Below are positions 35,635 to 44,739 of a stretch of 64,000 nucleotides of DNA, in pieces. This DNA comes from Variovorax sp. Root411. GTDB lineage: Bacteria > Pseudomonadota > Gammaproteobacteria > Burkholderiales > Burkholderiaceae_C. The stretch is taken from the NCBI RefSeq assembly GCF_001425205.1, contig NZ_LMDW01000017.1, forward strand, positions 42,244-106,243. Direction: 5' to 3'. The notes beneath the pieces were generated by a model. That model saw only the letters and a program-made list of their open reading frames with translations, searched no databases and was not told the origin of the DNA. Position 1 is the stretch's first letter. Each line of letters begins with the position of its first letter. The translations under genes and the position numbers were made by a program.

Positions 35635-36975
35635 CTAGCTGGCCAGCGCGTTCACGGCTCTGGTGCGCGTCGAATCGGCTCGCGATTGGTTCACGAACGT
35701 GACGGCGACAGCCCCGAGAAGCCCGGCAACCGCGATCGCCATGAAGTTCTGCTCCATGGGAAGCTTCAAGGAGACAAGCCAACCGATCAGAACCGGCGCG
35801 ACGATTGCGCCGATTCGGCCAACACCAGATGCGAAGCCGACACCCGTTGACCGTGTCGCAGGTGAATAGAAATCGCCAGCGTATGCATAGGCCAGGAGTT
35901 GCGTGCCCAACGTGGAAGCACCAACGATGAACACGGCCAGGAACAGCAGTTCAGTCGACTTCGTATACGCGAGTGCTGTCAGGGATATCGCACCTGCTGC
36001 ATAGAAACCGATCAGAACGTGTTTGATGTTGAACTTGTCGCTCAGCAAGCCTCCGCCGATCGCACCAACAATGGCACCGACGTTGAAGACGATCACGAAG
36101 TTCAGGGCGGACCCGAGGCTGTACCCCGCCATGGCCATCAGTTTGGTGAGCCACGAGTTCAGCGCGTAGACCATGAAAAGGCCCGTCATGAATGCGACCC
36201 AGATCATCACGGTGCTGAACCCGCGGCCTTCCTCGAACAGGCTGCGTATGGGGGCTGCGCGCACCTTGTCGGTGGGCGATCCTCCGTAGACGGCGTCCAT
36301 TGCATGCACCTGCTCGGGCGCAATCCTTGCCGCCATCGCCCGGAGCTGCCGTTGGTCACCCTTCTTGACGAGGAACGACAGCGACTCCGGCATCGTCTTG
36401 AGGATGAGCGGAATCAGAAGCACGGGAAGTCCCGCCACGTAGAACACCCACTGCCACCCATAGCCTTCGATCAGTTGCTTGGCGGTCAGGGCAACGAGAA
36501 TGCCTCCCACTGAATAGCCGGCAAACACCAGGGTCACCAAGCGTGTGCGCAGATTCGATGGAGCGAACTCGCCCATCTGCGCTGTCACGATGGGCAGCAC
36601 ACCTCCGATGCCCAGGCCGGCGATGAAGCGGGCGACGCTGAAGCTGATCGGGTCATGGGTCAAACCGGCCGCAGCGGTGAAAAGGCTGAAGAACGCAACG
36701 CACACCGCGATCATGCGCGGACGACCGATTCGATCCGCCAAGGTGCCAAGAAAGATGGCCCCCAGCATCGTGCCGAGCAGCGCGGACCCGGCCATGACGC
36801 CGGCGCTTGTCGCATCAACCCCCATGTCTTTCATGATCGACGGGAGCGCTGCCCCGACGACGGCCAGGTCGTAGCCGTCGATGACGAGGATCAGCACGCA
36901 CCAGAAAAGGACGAGGCCGTGGAATCCGTTGAAACGCGATTGGCCCGCCAAGGCGTGCACATCGACTTGTTGCAT
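35635..36975 (-). CDS. MFS transporter, aromatic acid:H+ symporter type
   Basis: 446 residues, about twelve membrane segments. The first membrane segment holds DGYDLAVVGAALPSI, the AAHS motif, and the 2-3 loop has GTLADRIGRPR. It is upstream of the SDR, nitroreductase and ligase genes on the same strand and probably imports the aromatic acid released by the tannase-like lipoprotein. Confidence 0.9.
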   Translation of the reverse strand: MQQVDVHALAGQSRFNGFHGLVLFWCVLILVIDGYDLAVVGAALPSIMKDMGVDATSAGVMAGSALLGTMLGAIFLGTLADRIGRPRMIAVCVAFFSLFTAAAGLTHDPISFSVARFIAGLGIGGVLPIVTAQMGEFAPSNLRTRLVTLVFAGYSVGGILVALTAKQLIEGYGWQWVFYVAGLPVLLIPLILKTMPESLSFLVKKGDQRQLRAMAARIAPEQVHAMDAVYGGSPTDKVRAAPIRSLFEEGRGFSTVMIWVAFMTGLFMVYALNSWLTKLMAMAGYSLGSALNFVIVFNVGAIVGAIGGGLLSDKFNIKHVLIGFYAAGAISLTALAYTKSTELLFLAVFIVGASTLGTQLLAYAYAGDFYSPATRSTGVGFASGVGRIGAIVAPVLIGWLVSLKLPMEQNFMAIAVAGLLGAVAVTFVNQSRADSTRTRAVNALAS

Positions 36976-37094
36976 GTTGTCTCCTGTCGTTGATGTTCGC
37001 CGCTTTGTGCGGCGTCGACCGGAGGTTATTTCTGCAACTGTTCGGTGCCCATGCCCGAAGGCCTCGATATGGGCGGGGCGTCAGGACACGGGAG

Positions 37095-38132
37095 CTACGG
37101 GCGCGATGAGCGCTCCTGCGTCGGGTTGCTGGAGGAGCGATAGGTGCCGGGGCTGACGCCGGTCCACTTCTTGAAGGCGCGATGGAACGCACTCGTTTCC
37201 TGGAATCCAGTCTGAGCGGCAACCTCCGCCACGGTCAGCGACGCGCTCGAGAGCAGGTCAATGGCGATGTCCCGGCGCAGGTCGTCCTTCAACCGTTGAT
37301 AGCTCAACCCTTCTTGCTGCAACCTGCGCTGGAGCGTGGTGCTGGAAAGGCGTAACTCCCGAGCGATTTTTTCCAGCTCCGGCCACTCGTCCGGCATCTG
37401 GCTGCGCAAACTCTTTCGAATCTGAGCGCTTGTACTGGCGTCGTTGTGATACTTGACAAGCAAGTTCGCGGGAGCCGCGCGGAGAAAGCTGTCGACCGTT
37501 TCGGGCGTTTCAGCGATCTTGAGATCAAGCAGTTCACTCGCAAACACAATATGCGTGGTCTTGGCATTGAAGGTCACGTTGTCGCAGAACCGTGTGCGGT
37601 AGTGACTGTCGTCGACGGGCGGCGCACACCGAAACTGCATCTCGCTCAAGGGAATGCGCCGATGCACCAGCCAGCATGCCAGGCCATGCACGAGGATGAA
37701 CCAGGTGCCGTAACCGAATAGCCGGCGCAGCACGCCGCCGTCGTGCAGGATCACGCGAGCTTCGCTTTCCGTACGGATCAACTCGCCACGAAAATCGTCC
37801 AGCGTCGATCGAAGGAACCTGAGAATGCGGCGCAGGGCATGCTCGAGGTTGTCCGAGCTGACAGCGGCACGGGTCATGAGCGCATAGCTTCCGCGCCGAA
37901 GCCCATGGCTGTCCAGACCGAAGAACTCGTCGTCCATCAGATCCGCAAGCGCGACCCACATGCGCGAATACGCCGCTGCGGAGATGCGCGCGCGAGGAGA
38001 GTTCAGCAACTCACGATCGAGCTTGGCGAGCTCAAGGACATGGGTGATGTCCATGTTGCGAAGCTGCGCGGCATGAAGCGCTTCATGCACGAGTTCGATC
38101 GCGATGGTTCCCTTCAGTCCAGCGGACTTCAT
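37095..38132 (-). CDS. AraC family transcriptional regulator (arabinose-binding-like N-terminus)
   Basis: 345 residues from Met 38132; the frame is open to 38174. The C-terminal AraC HTH has LTVAEVAAQTGFQETSAFHR and the end FKKWTGVSPGTYR. The N-terminal 200 residues resemble the OruR/ArgR-type ligand domain. It is upstream of the transporter-to-tannase set on the same strand and is its likely activator. Confidence 0.88.
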   Translation of the reverse strand: MKSAGLKGTIAIELVHEALHAAQLRNMDITHVLELAKLDRELLNSPRARISAAAYSRMWVALADLMDDEFFGLDSHGLRRGSYALMTRAAVSSDNLEHALRRILRFLRSTLDDFRGELIRTESEARVILHDGGVLRRLFGYGTWFILVHGLACWLVHRRIPLSEMQFRCAPPVDDSHYRTRFCDNVTFNAKTTHIVFASELLDLKIAETPETVDSFLRAAPANLLVKYHNDASTSAQIRKSLRSQMPDEWPELEKIARELRLSSTTLQRRLQQEGLSYQRLKDDLRRDIAIDLLSSASLTVAEVAAQTGFQETSAFHRAFKKWTGVSPGTYRSSSNPTQERSSRP

Positions 38133-38216
38133 GCTCGTCTCCGGCGGTTGTCGCAACTCCGCCTTGCGAAGCATGAGGCGTGCAACTCGGTTGCTCTCGT
38201 GGTCCCCATCCTGTCT

Positions 38217-38588
38217 CTACGCCTCGAGCCGCACATCGAAGGCTTTCCGTGCCTCCTCGACCTGCGTGATATTGGCCAGCGTCCAGCCGTGCAGCGCCTT
38301 GAACGGCTGCTCGAGCGTGCGGCCGAGCGGCGTGACTGCGTACTCCACGGCTATTGGCGACACCGGAATCACGCGACGCGAGATGAGCCCGTTGCGTTCG
38401 AGCCGCCGCAGGCACTGGGTGAGCGCTTTCTGCGTGATGCCTTCCAGCTGCCGCTTGATCACGTTGAAGCGCAGCGGGCCGTCTGCGAGCACGTGCAGCA
38501 CCATCATCGACCACTTGTCCGCAATCTGATCGAACAACGCACGGCTGGGGCAATCGGCGGCGAAGCATTGAAGTGGGCGATCGATCAT
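38217..38588 (-). CDS. HxlR family transcriptional regulator
   Basis: 123 residues, standard HxlR length. CPSRALFDQIADKWSMMVL opens the winged helix, and RFNVIKRQLEGITQKALTQC is the helix-turn-helix. The N-terminal Cys (CPS) may sense oxidants. It is divergent from the old-yellow-enzyme gene with a 16-base perfect palindrome between them. Confidence 0.92.
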   Translation of the reverse strand: MIDRPLQCFAADCPSRALFDQIADKWSMMVLHVLADGPLRFNVIKRQLEGITQKALTQCLRRLERNGLISRRVIPVSPIAVEYAVTPLGRTLEQPFKALHGWTLANITQVEEARKAFDVRLEA

Positions 38589-38612
38589 GGTCGGTTTCCT
38601 CGGATATACCTG

Positions 38613-38628
38613 GGCACTTTAAAGTGCC
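38613..38628. promoter_or_regulatory. HxlR operator palindrome
   Basis: GGCACTTTAAAGTGCC is a perfect 16-base palindrome in the 102-base gap between the HxlR gene (start 38588) and the old yellow enzyme (start 38691). It is the natural operator candidate for the adjacent regulator. Confidence 0.65.
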
Positions 38629-38690
38629 TAATTGACACTAGGTTTACGTTGTATACCATTCGCCGGGTCTTTACAACTGAGAATTTACCC

Positions 38691-39806
38691 ATGTCATCCA
38701 TCGACACCAGCGCGCTGTTCCAGCCACTCACCATCAAGAACCTCCAGCTCAAGAATCGGCTTGTCATGGCGCCGATGACCCGCACCTTCTCGCCCAACGG
38801 TGTCCCCGTCGAGGCCAATGCGGCCTACTACCGGCGCCGTGCAGAAGGCCAGGTCGGGCTGATTCTTTCGGAGGGTACGGTCGTCAATCGCCCCGCCTCG
38901 CGCAACGATCCCAACATCCCGTTCTTCCACGGCGAACCTGCGCTGGCCGGCTGGAAAGGGGTGATCGATGCGGTGCACGCAGCCGGCGGCCGCATGGGCC
39001 CGCAGCTCTGGCATACCGGTTCGGCGCGCTACACCGAATGGGAACCCGATTCGCCGGTGGAAAGCCCGTCGGGCCTGGACGCACCGGACAAGCCGCGCGG
39101 TGAGGCCATGACCGAGGAAGCGATCGCGGACACCGTGGCGGCGTTCGCCGCAGCCGCGGCAGATGCCAAGCGCCTGGGCTTCGATACCGTGGAGATTCAT
39201 GGTGCACACGGCTATCTCATCGATCAGTTCTTCTGGTCGGGCACCAACAAGCGCACCGATCGGTATGGCGGCGCCACGCTCAAGGAGCGCTCGCGGTTCG
39301 CCAGCGAGATCGTGGCGGCCACACGCAAGGCGGTGGGTCCCGACTTTCCGATCATCATGCGCGTCAGCCAATGGAAGCAGCAGGACCTGACCGTGCGTCT
39401 CGCACCCACGCTCAAGGAAATGACGGATTGGCTGCTGCCGCTCGTGGAAGCTGGCGTGGACGTGCTGCATTGTTCGCAACGGCGTTTCTGGGAACCGGAA
39501 TTTCCGGAGCTCGACGGCGAGAACGGCCTGAACTGCGCGGGCTGGGCCAAGAAGCTGACCGGCGCGACCACGATCAGCGTGGGCTCCGTGGGCCTGGACG
39601 GCGACGTCCTGAACGCCTTTGCCGGCAAGGGATCGAAGGCGGCGAGCGTGCAGCGATTGGTCGAGCGCATGGAACGCAACGAGTTCGACCTGATTGCCGT
39701 CGGCCGTGCATTGCTCGGCGACCCGCACTGGGTTTCGAAAATTCAATCGGGGGATCACGAAAACCTGAAGGGCTTTGATGCCGCCGCACTGGGTGCGCTC
39801 GTCTGA
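38691..39806 (+). CDS. NADH:flavin oxidoreductase, old yellow enzyme family
   Basis: 371 residues from ATG 38691. The barrel starts LFQPLTIKNLQLKNRLVMAP; GGRMGPQLWHTG, EIHGAHGYLIDQFFW and the TNKRTDRYGG motif identify the OYE group. FMN enzymes of this group reduce activated C=C bonds or nitro groups. Divergent HxlR control suggests induction by electrophilic stress. Confidence 0.92.
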   Translation: MSSIDTSALFQPLTIKNLQLKNRLVMAPMTRTFSPNGVPVEANAAYYRRRAEGQVGLILSEGTVVNRPASRNDPNIPFFHGEPALAGWKGVIDAVHAAGGRMGPQLWHTGSARYTEWEPDSPVESPSGLDAPDKPRGEAMTEEAIADTVAAFAAAAADAKRLGFDTVEIHGAHGYLIDQFFWSGTNKRTDRYGGATLKERSRFASEIVAATRKAVGPDFPIIMRVSQWKQQDLTVRLAPTLKEMTDWLLPLVEAGVDVLHCSQRRFWEPEFPELDGENGLNCAGWAKKLTGATTISVGSVGLDGDVLNAFAGKGSKAASVQRLVERMERNEFDLIAVGRALLGDPHWVSKIQSGDHENLKGFDAAALGALV

Positions 39807-39833
39807 TGCCACTGCGACGCTGATCACAGATCG

Positions 39834-39950
39834 CTAGTGTCGTGAGTTAGAAGTTCGCAGACAAAGCCTCTCGACACTGGCAAGGATGTCTTCGGCAGTT
39901 TTCGACCATACGAAAGGCTTCGGCTTGGCAAGGTCGGGATTCCATGGAAA
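39834..39950 (-). mobile_element. IS630-family transposase C-terminal remnant
   Basis: The minus strand ends at TAG 39836-39834 with NPDLAKPKPFVWSKTAEDIL then ASVERLCLRTSNSRH, the conserved end of IS630 transposases (KPFVWTKTA...IL.S..R). Only about 38 codons remain, bounded by an in-frame stop upstream. No terminal repeats were found. The rest of the 39807-40158 gap shows no gene I can support. Confidence 0.65.
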
Positions 39951-40158
39951 TCAACACCCGGCAGTCGGCGCGAACGCTGCCGGCTTGGCGCAGCGCATCC
40001 GTGCCAAGGTTGCAGGTCGTCCATCATCGGTCGGTCGTGCATCTACGCGCAACGCCCCGTCTAGACTGGTTGGGGTCCTGCGACACCTTCAGTCCTCAGG
40101 ACGCATCGCGCTGGATTCGGATGAAACGTTCGCCTTTTGGTTCGCCGGACCACAACAG

Positions 40159-41046
40159 TCATGCCCTCGATTCGCGAAACTCAGCCTCCAGCCAATCGGC
40201 GAAGGCGCGAATATCCGCGCGTGTGCGAACGTTCGGCGCAAGCCAGAGCACCACCTGCCGCAGGCCCTCAACGAATCCGAAGGGGGCGATGAGACGCCCG
40301 CTCTGAAGGTCGTCCTCCACTAGGAAACGCGGAGCGATCGCGACACCCAAGCCGCATGCGGCGGCGTGCAGCACCAAGTAGAAATGCTCGAAGGATTCGG
40401 AGGGCACCACCGCTTGCTGAGTGCTGCCCACAGCTTCGCGCCAGTCGTTCCAGGCCTGCGGCCGCGAGCCCGTGCCCAACAGGTTGGCGCGCGACAGGTC
40501 CTGGGGCGTGGCCAGGCCGATCTTCTGCGCATATTCGGGCGAACATACCGGTCCAAACCATTCGCGCATCATCGGCCGCACGATCACGTCCTGGGGGGGC
40601 TTGACCACGTCGTTGCGGATCGCCACGCCGATTCCGTCGCGCAGCAGGTCAAGCGGACCATGGTCGGCCGAGATGGTGAGTTCCACCGTGGGATGCCGTG
40701 CCTTGAACTGCGCCAGCCGGGGAATGAGCCAGCGCATCATGATGCTGGCCGAGCACGATACGGCGAGCGGCCCGGGCCGGATCTGCTCGATGCCCGCGGA
40801 GATGAGGCCAAAGGCCGCGCTGAGTGTCGCGGCCAGCCGTGCGCCCTCGGGCGTGGGCTCAACCGAGCGCGCGAGGCGTCGCAGAAGCGGCTGGCCGAAC
40901 TCTTCCTCCAGCAATTGCACCTGCTTGCTGATCGCGCTGTGGGTAACGCACAGCTCTTCCGCCGCCCGCGTCATGCTGCCAAAACGCACCACAGCCTCGT
41001 AGGCGCGCAGCGCGGTCAGAGACGGGATGCGCGTGCTTGGGGACAT
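40159..41046 (-). CDS. LysR family transcriptional regulator
   Basis: 295 residues. The N-terminal HTH reads LTALRAYEAVVRFGSMTRAA then ELCVTHSAISKQVQLLEEEF, the GcvA-like type. The C-terminal part is the LysR substrate-binding domain. It is divergent from the RuBisCO-like gene and is the presumptive activator of that module. Confidence 0.92.
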   Translation of the reverse strand: MSPSTRIPSLTALRAYEAVVRFGSMTRAAEELCVTHSAISKQVQLLEEEFGQPLLRRLARSVEPTPEGARLAATLSAAFGLISAGIEQIRPGPLAVSCSASIMMRWLIPRLAQFKARHPTVELTISADHGPLDLLRDGIGVAIRNDVVKPPQDVIVRPMMREWFGPVCSPEYAQKIGLATPQDLSRANLLGTGSRPQAWNDWREAVGSTQQAVVPSESFEHFYLVLHAAACGLGVAIAPRFLVEDDLQSGRLIAPFGFVEGLRQVVLWLAPNVRTRADIRAFADWLEAEFRESRA

Positions 41047-41236
41047 GACGGGATCGTTGAGCGAAGACGCATAGAGCCTGGAATTTTATTCACAACCCTG
41101 CGGCCCGCCGCATGTGAGCCCAGGGCACACAAGAACGCGCACAACTCGTTTGTGGCCTGCAAGACGCTTGCGCAGAATCACATGGTGCCAAATCTGGCGC
41201 ATTTCCCGTGCAATCCTTTTCTCCCGATCCCACGTC

Positions 41237-42541
41237 ATGACGCAACGCTTCTCGGCCACTTACTTGATCGAAACCACTTCCGAGCCGATGCGCGCGGCCC
41301 TGGAGATGGCCGGCGAGCAATCGACCGCCACCACCATGCGCATCGCCGGCGAATCGGATGCCGTGGTGGAGCGGCACGGTGCGCACATCGAATCCCTGGA
41401 CGAACTGGAATCCGTGTCGACCCTGTCGCTGCCCGACGGCCGCGCAAGCGCCGAGCCTGTGCGGCGTGCGCGCGTGACGCTCTCCTGGCCGACCCACAAC
41501 GTGGGCGCGTCGCTGCCCATCCTGTCGACCACGCTGCTGGGCAACCAGACCGGCATGCGCCGGCTGAGTGGCATCCGGCTGGAACATCTGGAACTGCCGG
41601 CAGCGTTTGCGGGGCAGTTTCCGAGGCCGCACTTCGGCGTGGCCGGTACGCGCGAACTGGTCGGCGTGCATGGCCGGCCGCTCATCGGATCGATCGTCAA
41701 GCCCAACATTGGCCTGTCGCCCGGCGAAACCGCGCAGGTGGCACGCTCGCTGATCGAAGGCGGCGTCGATTTCATCAAGGATGACGAGCTGATGGCCAAT
41801 CCGCCCTACTGCCCGCTCTCAGAGCGCGTGCCGGCCGTCATGCGCGTGATCCGCGATTACACCGAGCGCACGGGTCGCAAGGTGATTTACGCCTTCAACA
41901 TCAGCGACGAAACCGACGAGATGAAGAGGCATCACGACCTGGTGCTCGCCGAGGGGGGCAACTGCATCATGGTCAACCTCAACAGCGTGGGGCTCGCGGC
42001 CGTGCAGAGCTTGCGGCGACACAGCCAGTTGCCGATCCACGGCCATCGCGCGGGCTGGGCCATGCTCACGCGGCATGCGCTGCTGGGCATGAATTTCCAG
42101 CCCTATCAGGCACTGTTCCGGCTTGCGGGCGTGGACCAGCTGCATGTGTCTGGCCTGGGCGGAAAATTCTGGGAGAGCGCGGACGACATCCTGCAGTCGG
42201 CGCGCGATTGCCTGACGCCGCTGGTGCGGAGTCTGCAGGGCACGCCGGAACCGCGGGACGCGCAAAACGACGACCGCACCATGCCGGTCTTCTCTGGTGG
42301 CTCGACCATCCACGAGGCCGCACCGACCTTCGTTGGCGCGGGCACCACCGACCTCATCTACGCCTGCGGCGGCGCGATCTTCGGCCATCCGGACGGGATC
42401 GCGGCCGGTTGCCGGAGCATCCGTGAAGCCTGGGAGGCCGCTATCGCAGGCGTGGCGCTCCCGGACTACGCCGCCCAGGAAGGCCATGGCGCGCTGGCCG
42501 CGGCGCTTGCGCACCGACCGGTGCGCAAGGTCGCGGCCTGA
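41237..42541 (+). CDS. RuBisCO-like protein (form IV type)
   Basis: 434 residues from ATG 41237. The large-subunit fold is clear: GSIVKPNIGLSPGE (Lys155), the carbamate and metal motif DFIKDDE (Lys181, Asp183, Glu184), IHGHRAGW around 267-274 and HVSGLGGKFWES with Lys310, the equivalent of the loop-6 Lys. Real RuBisCO phosphate-binding details differ. RuBisCO-like proteins that keep KDDE decarboxylate or cleave phosphorylated 3-keto acids, as in D-apionate (isoapionate) routes, rather than fix CO2. It converges with the kinase operon, 12 bases between stops. Confidence 0.9.
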   Translation: MTQRFSATYLIETTSEPMRAALEMAGEQSTATTMRIAGESDAVVERHGAHIESLDELESVSTLSLPDGRASAEPVRRARVTLSWPTHNVGASLPILSTTLLGNQTGMRRLSGIRLEHLELPAAFAGQFPRPHFGVAGTRELVGVHGRPLIGSIVKPNIGLSPGETAQVARSLIEGGVDFIKDDELMANPPYCPLSERVPAVMRVIRDYTERTGRKVIYAFNISDETDEMKRHHDLVLAEGGNCIMVNLNSVGLAAVQSLRRHSQLPIHGHRAGWAMLTRHALLGMNFQPYQALFRLAGVDQLHVSGLGGKFWESADDILQSARDCLTPLVRSLQGTPEPRDAQNDDRTMPVFSGGSTIHEAAPTFVGAGTTDLIYACGGAIFGHPDGIAAGCRSIREAWEAAIAGVALPDYAAQEGHGALAAALAHRPVRKVAA

Positions 42542-42553
42542 GAGTCACAAAAA

Positions 42554-43948
42554 CTACGGCCGCCAGGCGCTGGCTGATGCCGCCGTTACCAGCGCATCCG
42601 GCCCGCCCACCTGCCCGCCCTTGAGCATCACTTCGACCCCGTCGATGGCAGGATTGCGCGAGCGCAGCCGGCACAGCCGTCCGCCGCCGACGCCCTTGGC
42701 TGCGATCTCCAACGCGTAGGCGTCGAAGTTGCGCATGGCGTGGCTGGAGGTGTCGCCGCCAGCAAGCACCAGCCGCCGCAAGCCGTGCACCCGCAACGCC
42801 TCGCTCGCCAGGCGCGCAAAGAGAATGCCGATCGACTCCGACATGTCCTCGGCGCTCACCCCGAGCGCTTCGCGGCTGACAGTGGCTTGACCAATGGCCG
42901 CGTCGTCCGGTCCCTCGGCCGTGAATACAAGCACTTGGCCGTTGGTGCGCAGCGCGTCGTCGACCGCAGCCTGCATCGGCGCGAGCAGCGCGTCGATGCC
43001 ATGTTCCAGCAGGCGCGGCACATCCACCCGCAGGCAGGTCCAGCCCGCGGCACGTGCCCGGCGCACCTGCTCGGCATTCTGGGCCGCGGCGCTGCCGGAC
43101 AGCACGAGCATGCGGTCGACATCGCCGGGCACCTGTCGCGTCGCAGCCAGCCCCGACGCTTCGCCATCGCGGCGAGCGGCCATCCATCGCCCAGTCGATT
43201 CCGCGAGACCCTGCGCGGCGATGCTGTAGACCGGCTTGCCGGCTGTCTCGGCATGGGTGCAGAGAAAGGCGGCGATGCGGTCGAGGTCGCTGTCTTCCAG
43301 CGTATCGAACACCACGCCCGCGCACCCCGCCCGTGCAAGCCGGTCCCAGGCGGCGGCCAGCGACGAATCGCCGGCTCGCAACGCAAAAATGTCGATCAGC
43401 TCCAGCGGCGACGCGGTCTGTGCAGCCAGATGGCGGCGCAGATCGGCTTCGCGCATTGGAGTGGACGGATGACGCGCCATGGGGTGGCGGTCCAGCCGCA
43501 CCACCTCGGCCCCGGCGCGTGCGAAGTGATTGCCGAACATCGTGTAGCGCCCAAAGCCCGGGCAGCCCACGACGATCGGTACCGGCCCGCATGCATAGAT
43601 CTCGCGGCCGAATTCGAGCGCCAGGCCGATGCTGCCGACGTCAGGTGCGGAATCGAAGGTAGAGCACACTTTGTAGTGCACCTGCCGTGCACCCAGTTCG
43701 GCAAAGAGCTCGAGCGCCGGGCGCACTTCGCGCGCCTGCGCGTCCGGAGCCAATGCCCGCGCAATGCCAGCCACGCCGAGCACGTCGATGCAGCCCAGAT
43801 GCGGCGCGAGGTCGTCGGGCCTGGGCGTGTCCAGGAACATCAGCGTGCGCAGGCCCGCATCGTGGAAACCTGCGAGGTGCGCAGTGGCGCCGGTGAAATC
43901 GTCGCCGTAGAAGCAAAGCGGCGCGTGGGACTGCGATGCGACAACCAT
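42554..43948 (-). CDS. Four-carbon acid sugar kinase family protein (DUF1537)
   Basis: 464 residues from Met 43948. The N-terminal domain starts CFYGDDFTGATAHLAGF, and the C-terminal nucleotide domain has LVLAGGDTSSHAM. This is the family of OtnK, DtnK, LtnK and 3-oxo-isoapionate kinase, which phosphorylate short or branched sugar acids after oxidation. Next to a RuBisCO-like protein the isoapionate-type assignment is attractive but inferred. It lies 4 bases after the aldolase stop. Confidence 0.88.
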   Translation of the reverse strand: MVVASQSHAPLCFYGDDFTGATAHLAGFHDAGLRTLMFLDTPRPDDLAPHLGCIDVLGVAGIARALAPDAQAREVRPALELFAELGARQVHYKVCSTFDSAPDVGSIGLALEFGREIYACGPVPIVVGCPGFGRYTMFGNHFARAGAEVVRLDRHPMARHPSTPMREADLRRHLAAQTASPLELIDIFALRAGDSSLAAAWDRLARAGCAGVVFDTLEDSDLDRIAAFLCTHAETAGKPVYSIAAQGLAESTGRWMAARRDGEASGLAATRQVPGDVDRMLVLSGSAAAQNAEQVRRARAAGWTCLRVDVPRLLEHGIDALLAPMQAAVDDALRTNGQVLVFTAEGPDDAAIGQATVSREALGVSAEDMSESIGILFARLASEALRVHGLRRLVLAGGDTSSHAMRNFDAYALEIAAKGVGGGRLCRLRSRNPAIDGVEVMLKGGQVGGPDALVTAASASAWRP

Positions 43949-43952
43949 CGCG

Positions 43953-44651
43953 TCAGGCCTTGTTGCCGTCGACGCCAGCCATCTGACGCCATTGGCGCGC
44001 ACCCATCGCCGCGAAGTCGTTGAGGTGCGTGTACAGCATGGTCACCCCCTTGGTACGCCAGGCGGCGATGTCATGTTCCTTGACCATGATGCCGACACTG
44101 CGCTTGCGCGCGCGGATTCGCTGGATGGTTCGATCCAGCGCATCGAGCACGGCCGGATCCGCATAGTTGCCGGCGAAACCCATGCTCTTGGCCAGGTCGA
44201 TCACGCCGATGAAGAAGCAATCGATCTCGGGGATGTCGAGGAAGGCGTCGAGGTCGGCCACGGCTGCGGCCGATTCGATCTGCACGATCACCGCTTTCTG
44301 GTCGAAGTCCTTGGGCACGCAGTAGCGCATGTCGTCGACTACGCGGCGTGCCTGCGCGCCGCTGTCCAGACGAGGCACCACCAGGCCGTCGATGCCGCGC
44401 ATCATGTAGCGCTCGATGGTCCAGGGCTCGGGCGAAGGAATACGCACCGTGGCGCTCACGCCGCACAGCCGTGCCGCGCGGGCCATGTCTTCGACATTCT
44501 CGAAGCTGGGACTGCCTTGCTCGCAGTCGAGCATGAATGCATCGATGCCCAGTGTGCCCATGAAGTGCACGAGGCTGGATGACGGGTGGTCGGGATTGAC
44601 GAGCGAGCAGGTCTCGAGATTGCGGAGCTTGGCTTTGAAGGCAGCGGTCAT
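43953..44651 (-). CDS. HpcH/HpaI aldolase family protein
   Basis: 232 residues from ATG 44651. The (beta/alpha)8 aldolase pattern has FMLDCEQGSPSFENVEDM, the Arg of TVRIPSPEPW, the metal-binding Glu in VQIESA and Asp in GVIDLAKSMG. It is somewhat shorter than typical members (about 250). It would cleave a 4-hydroxy-2-keto acid to pyruvate plus an aldehyde, or condense them. It lies between a kinase and a duplicated-half protein. Confidence 0.85.
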   Translation of the reverse strand: MTAAFKAKLRNLETCSLVNPDHPSSSLVHFMGTLGIDAFMLDCEQGSPSFENVEDMARAARLCGVSATVRIPSPEPWTIERYMMRGIDGLVVPRLDSGAQARRVVDDMRYCVPKDFDQKAVIVQIESAAAVADLDAFLDIPEIDCFFIGVIDLAKSMGFAGNYADPAVLDALDRTIQRIRARKRSVGIMVKEHDIAAWRTKGVTMLYTHLNDFAAMGARQWRQMAGVDGNKA

Positions 44652-44739
44652 GGTGAGGACGTGAACGGTAAGGCGGATGAAGGGCGCGCACGGATGGCGT
44701 CGGAATCGAGGCCAGCGTGCGAACAGGAAAAGGAATGGC

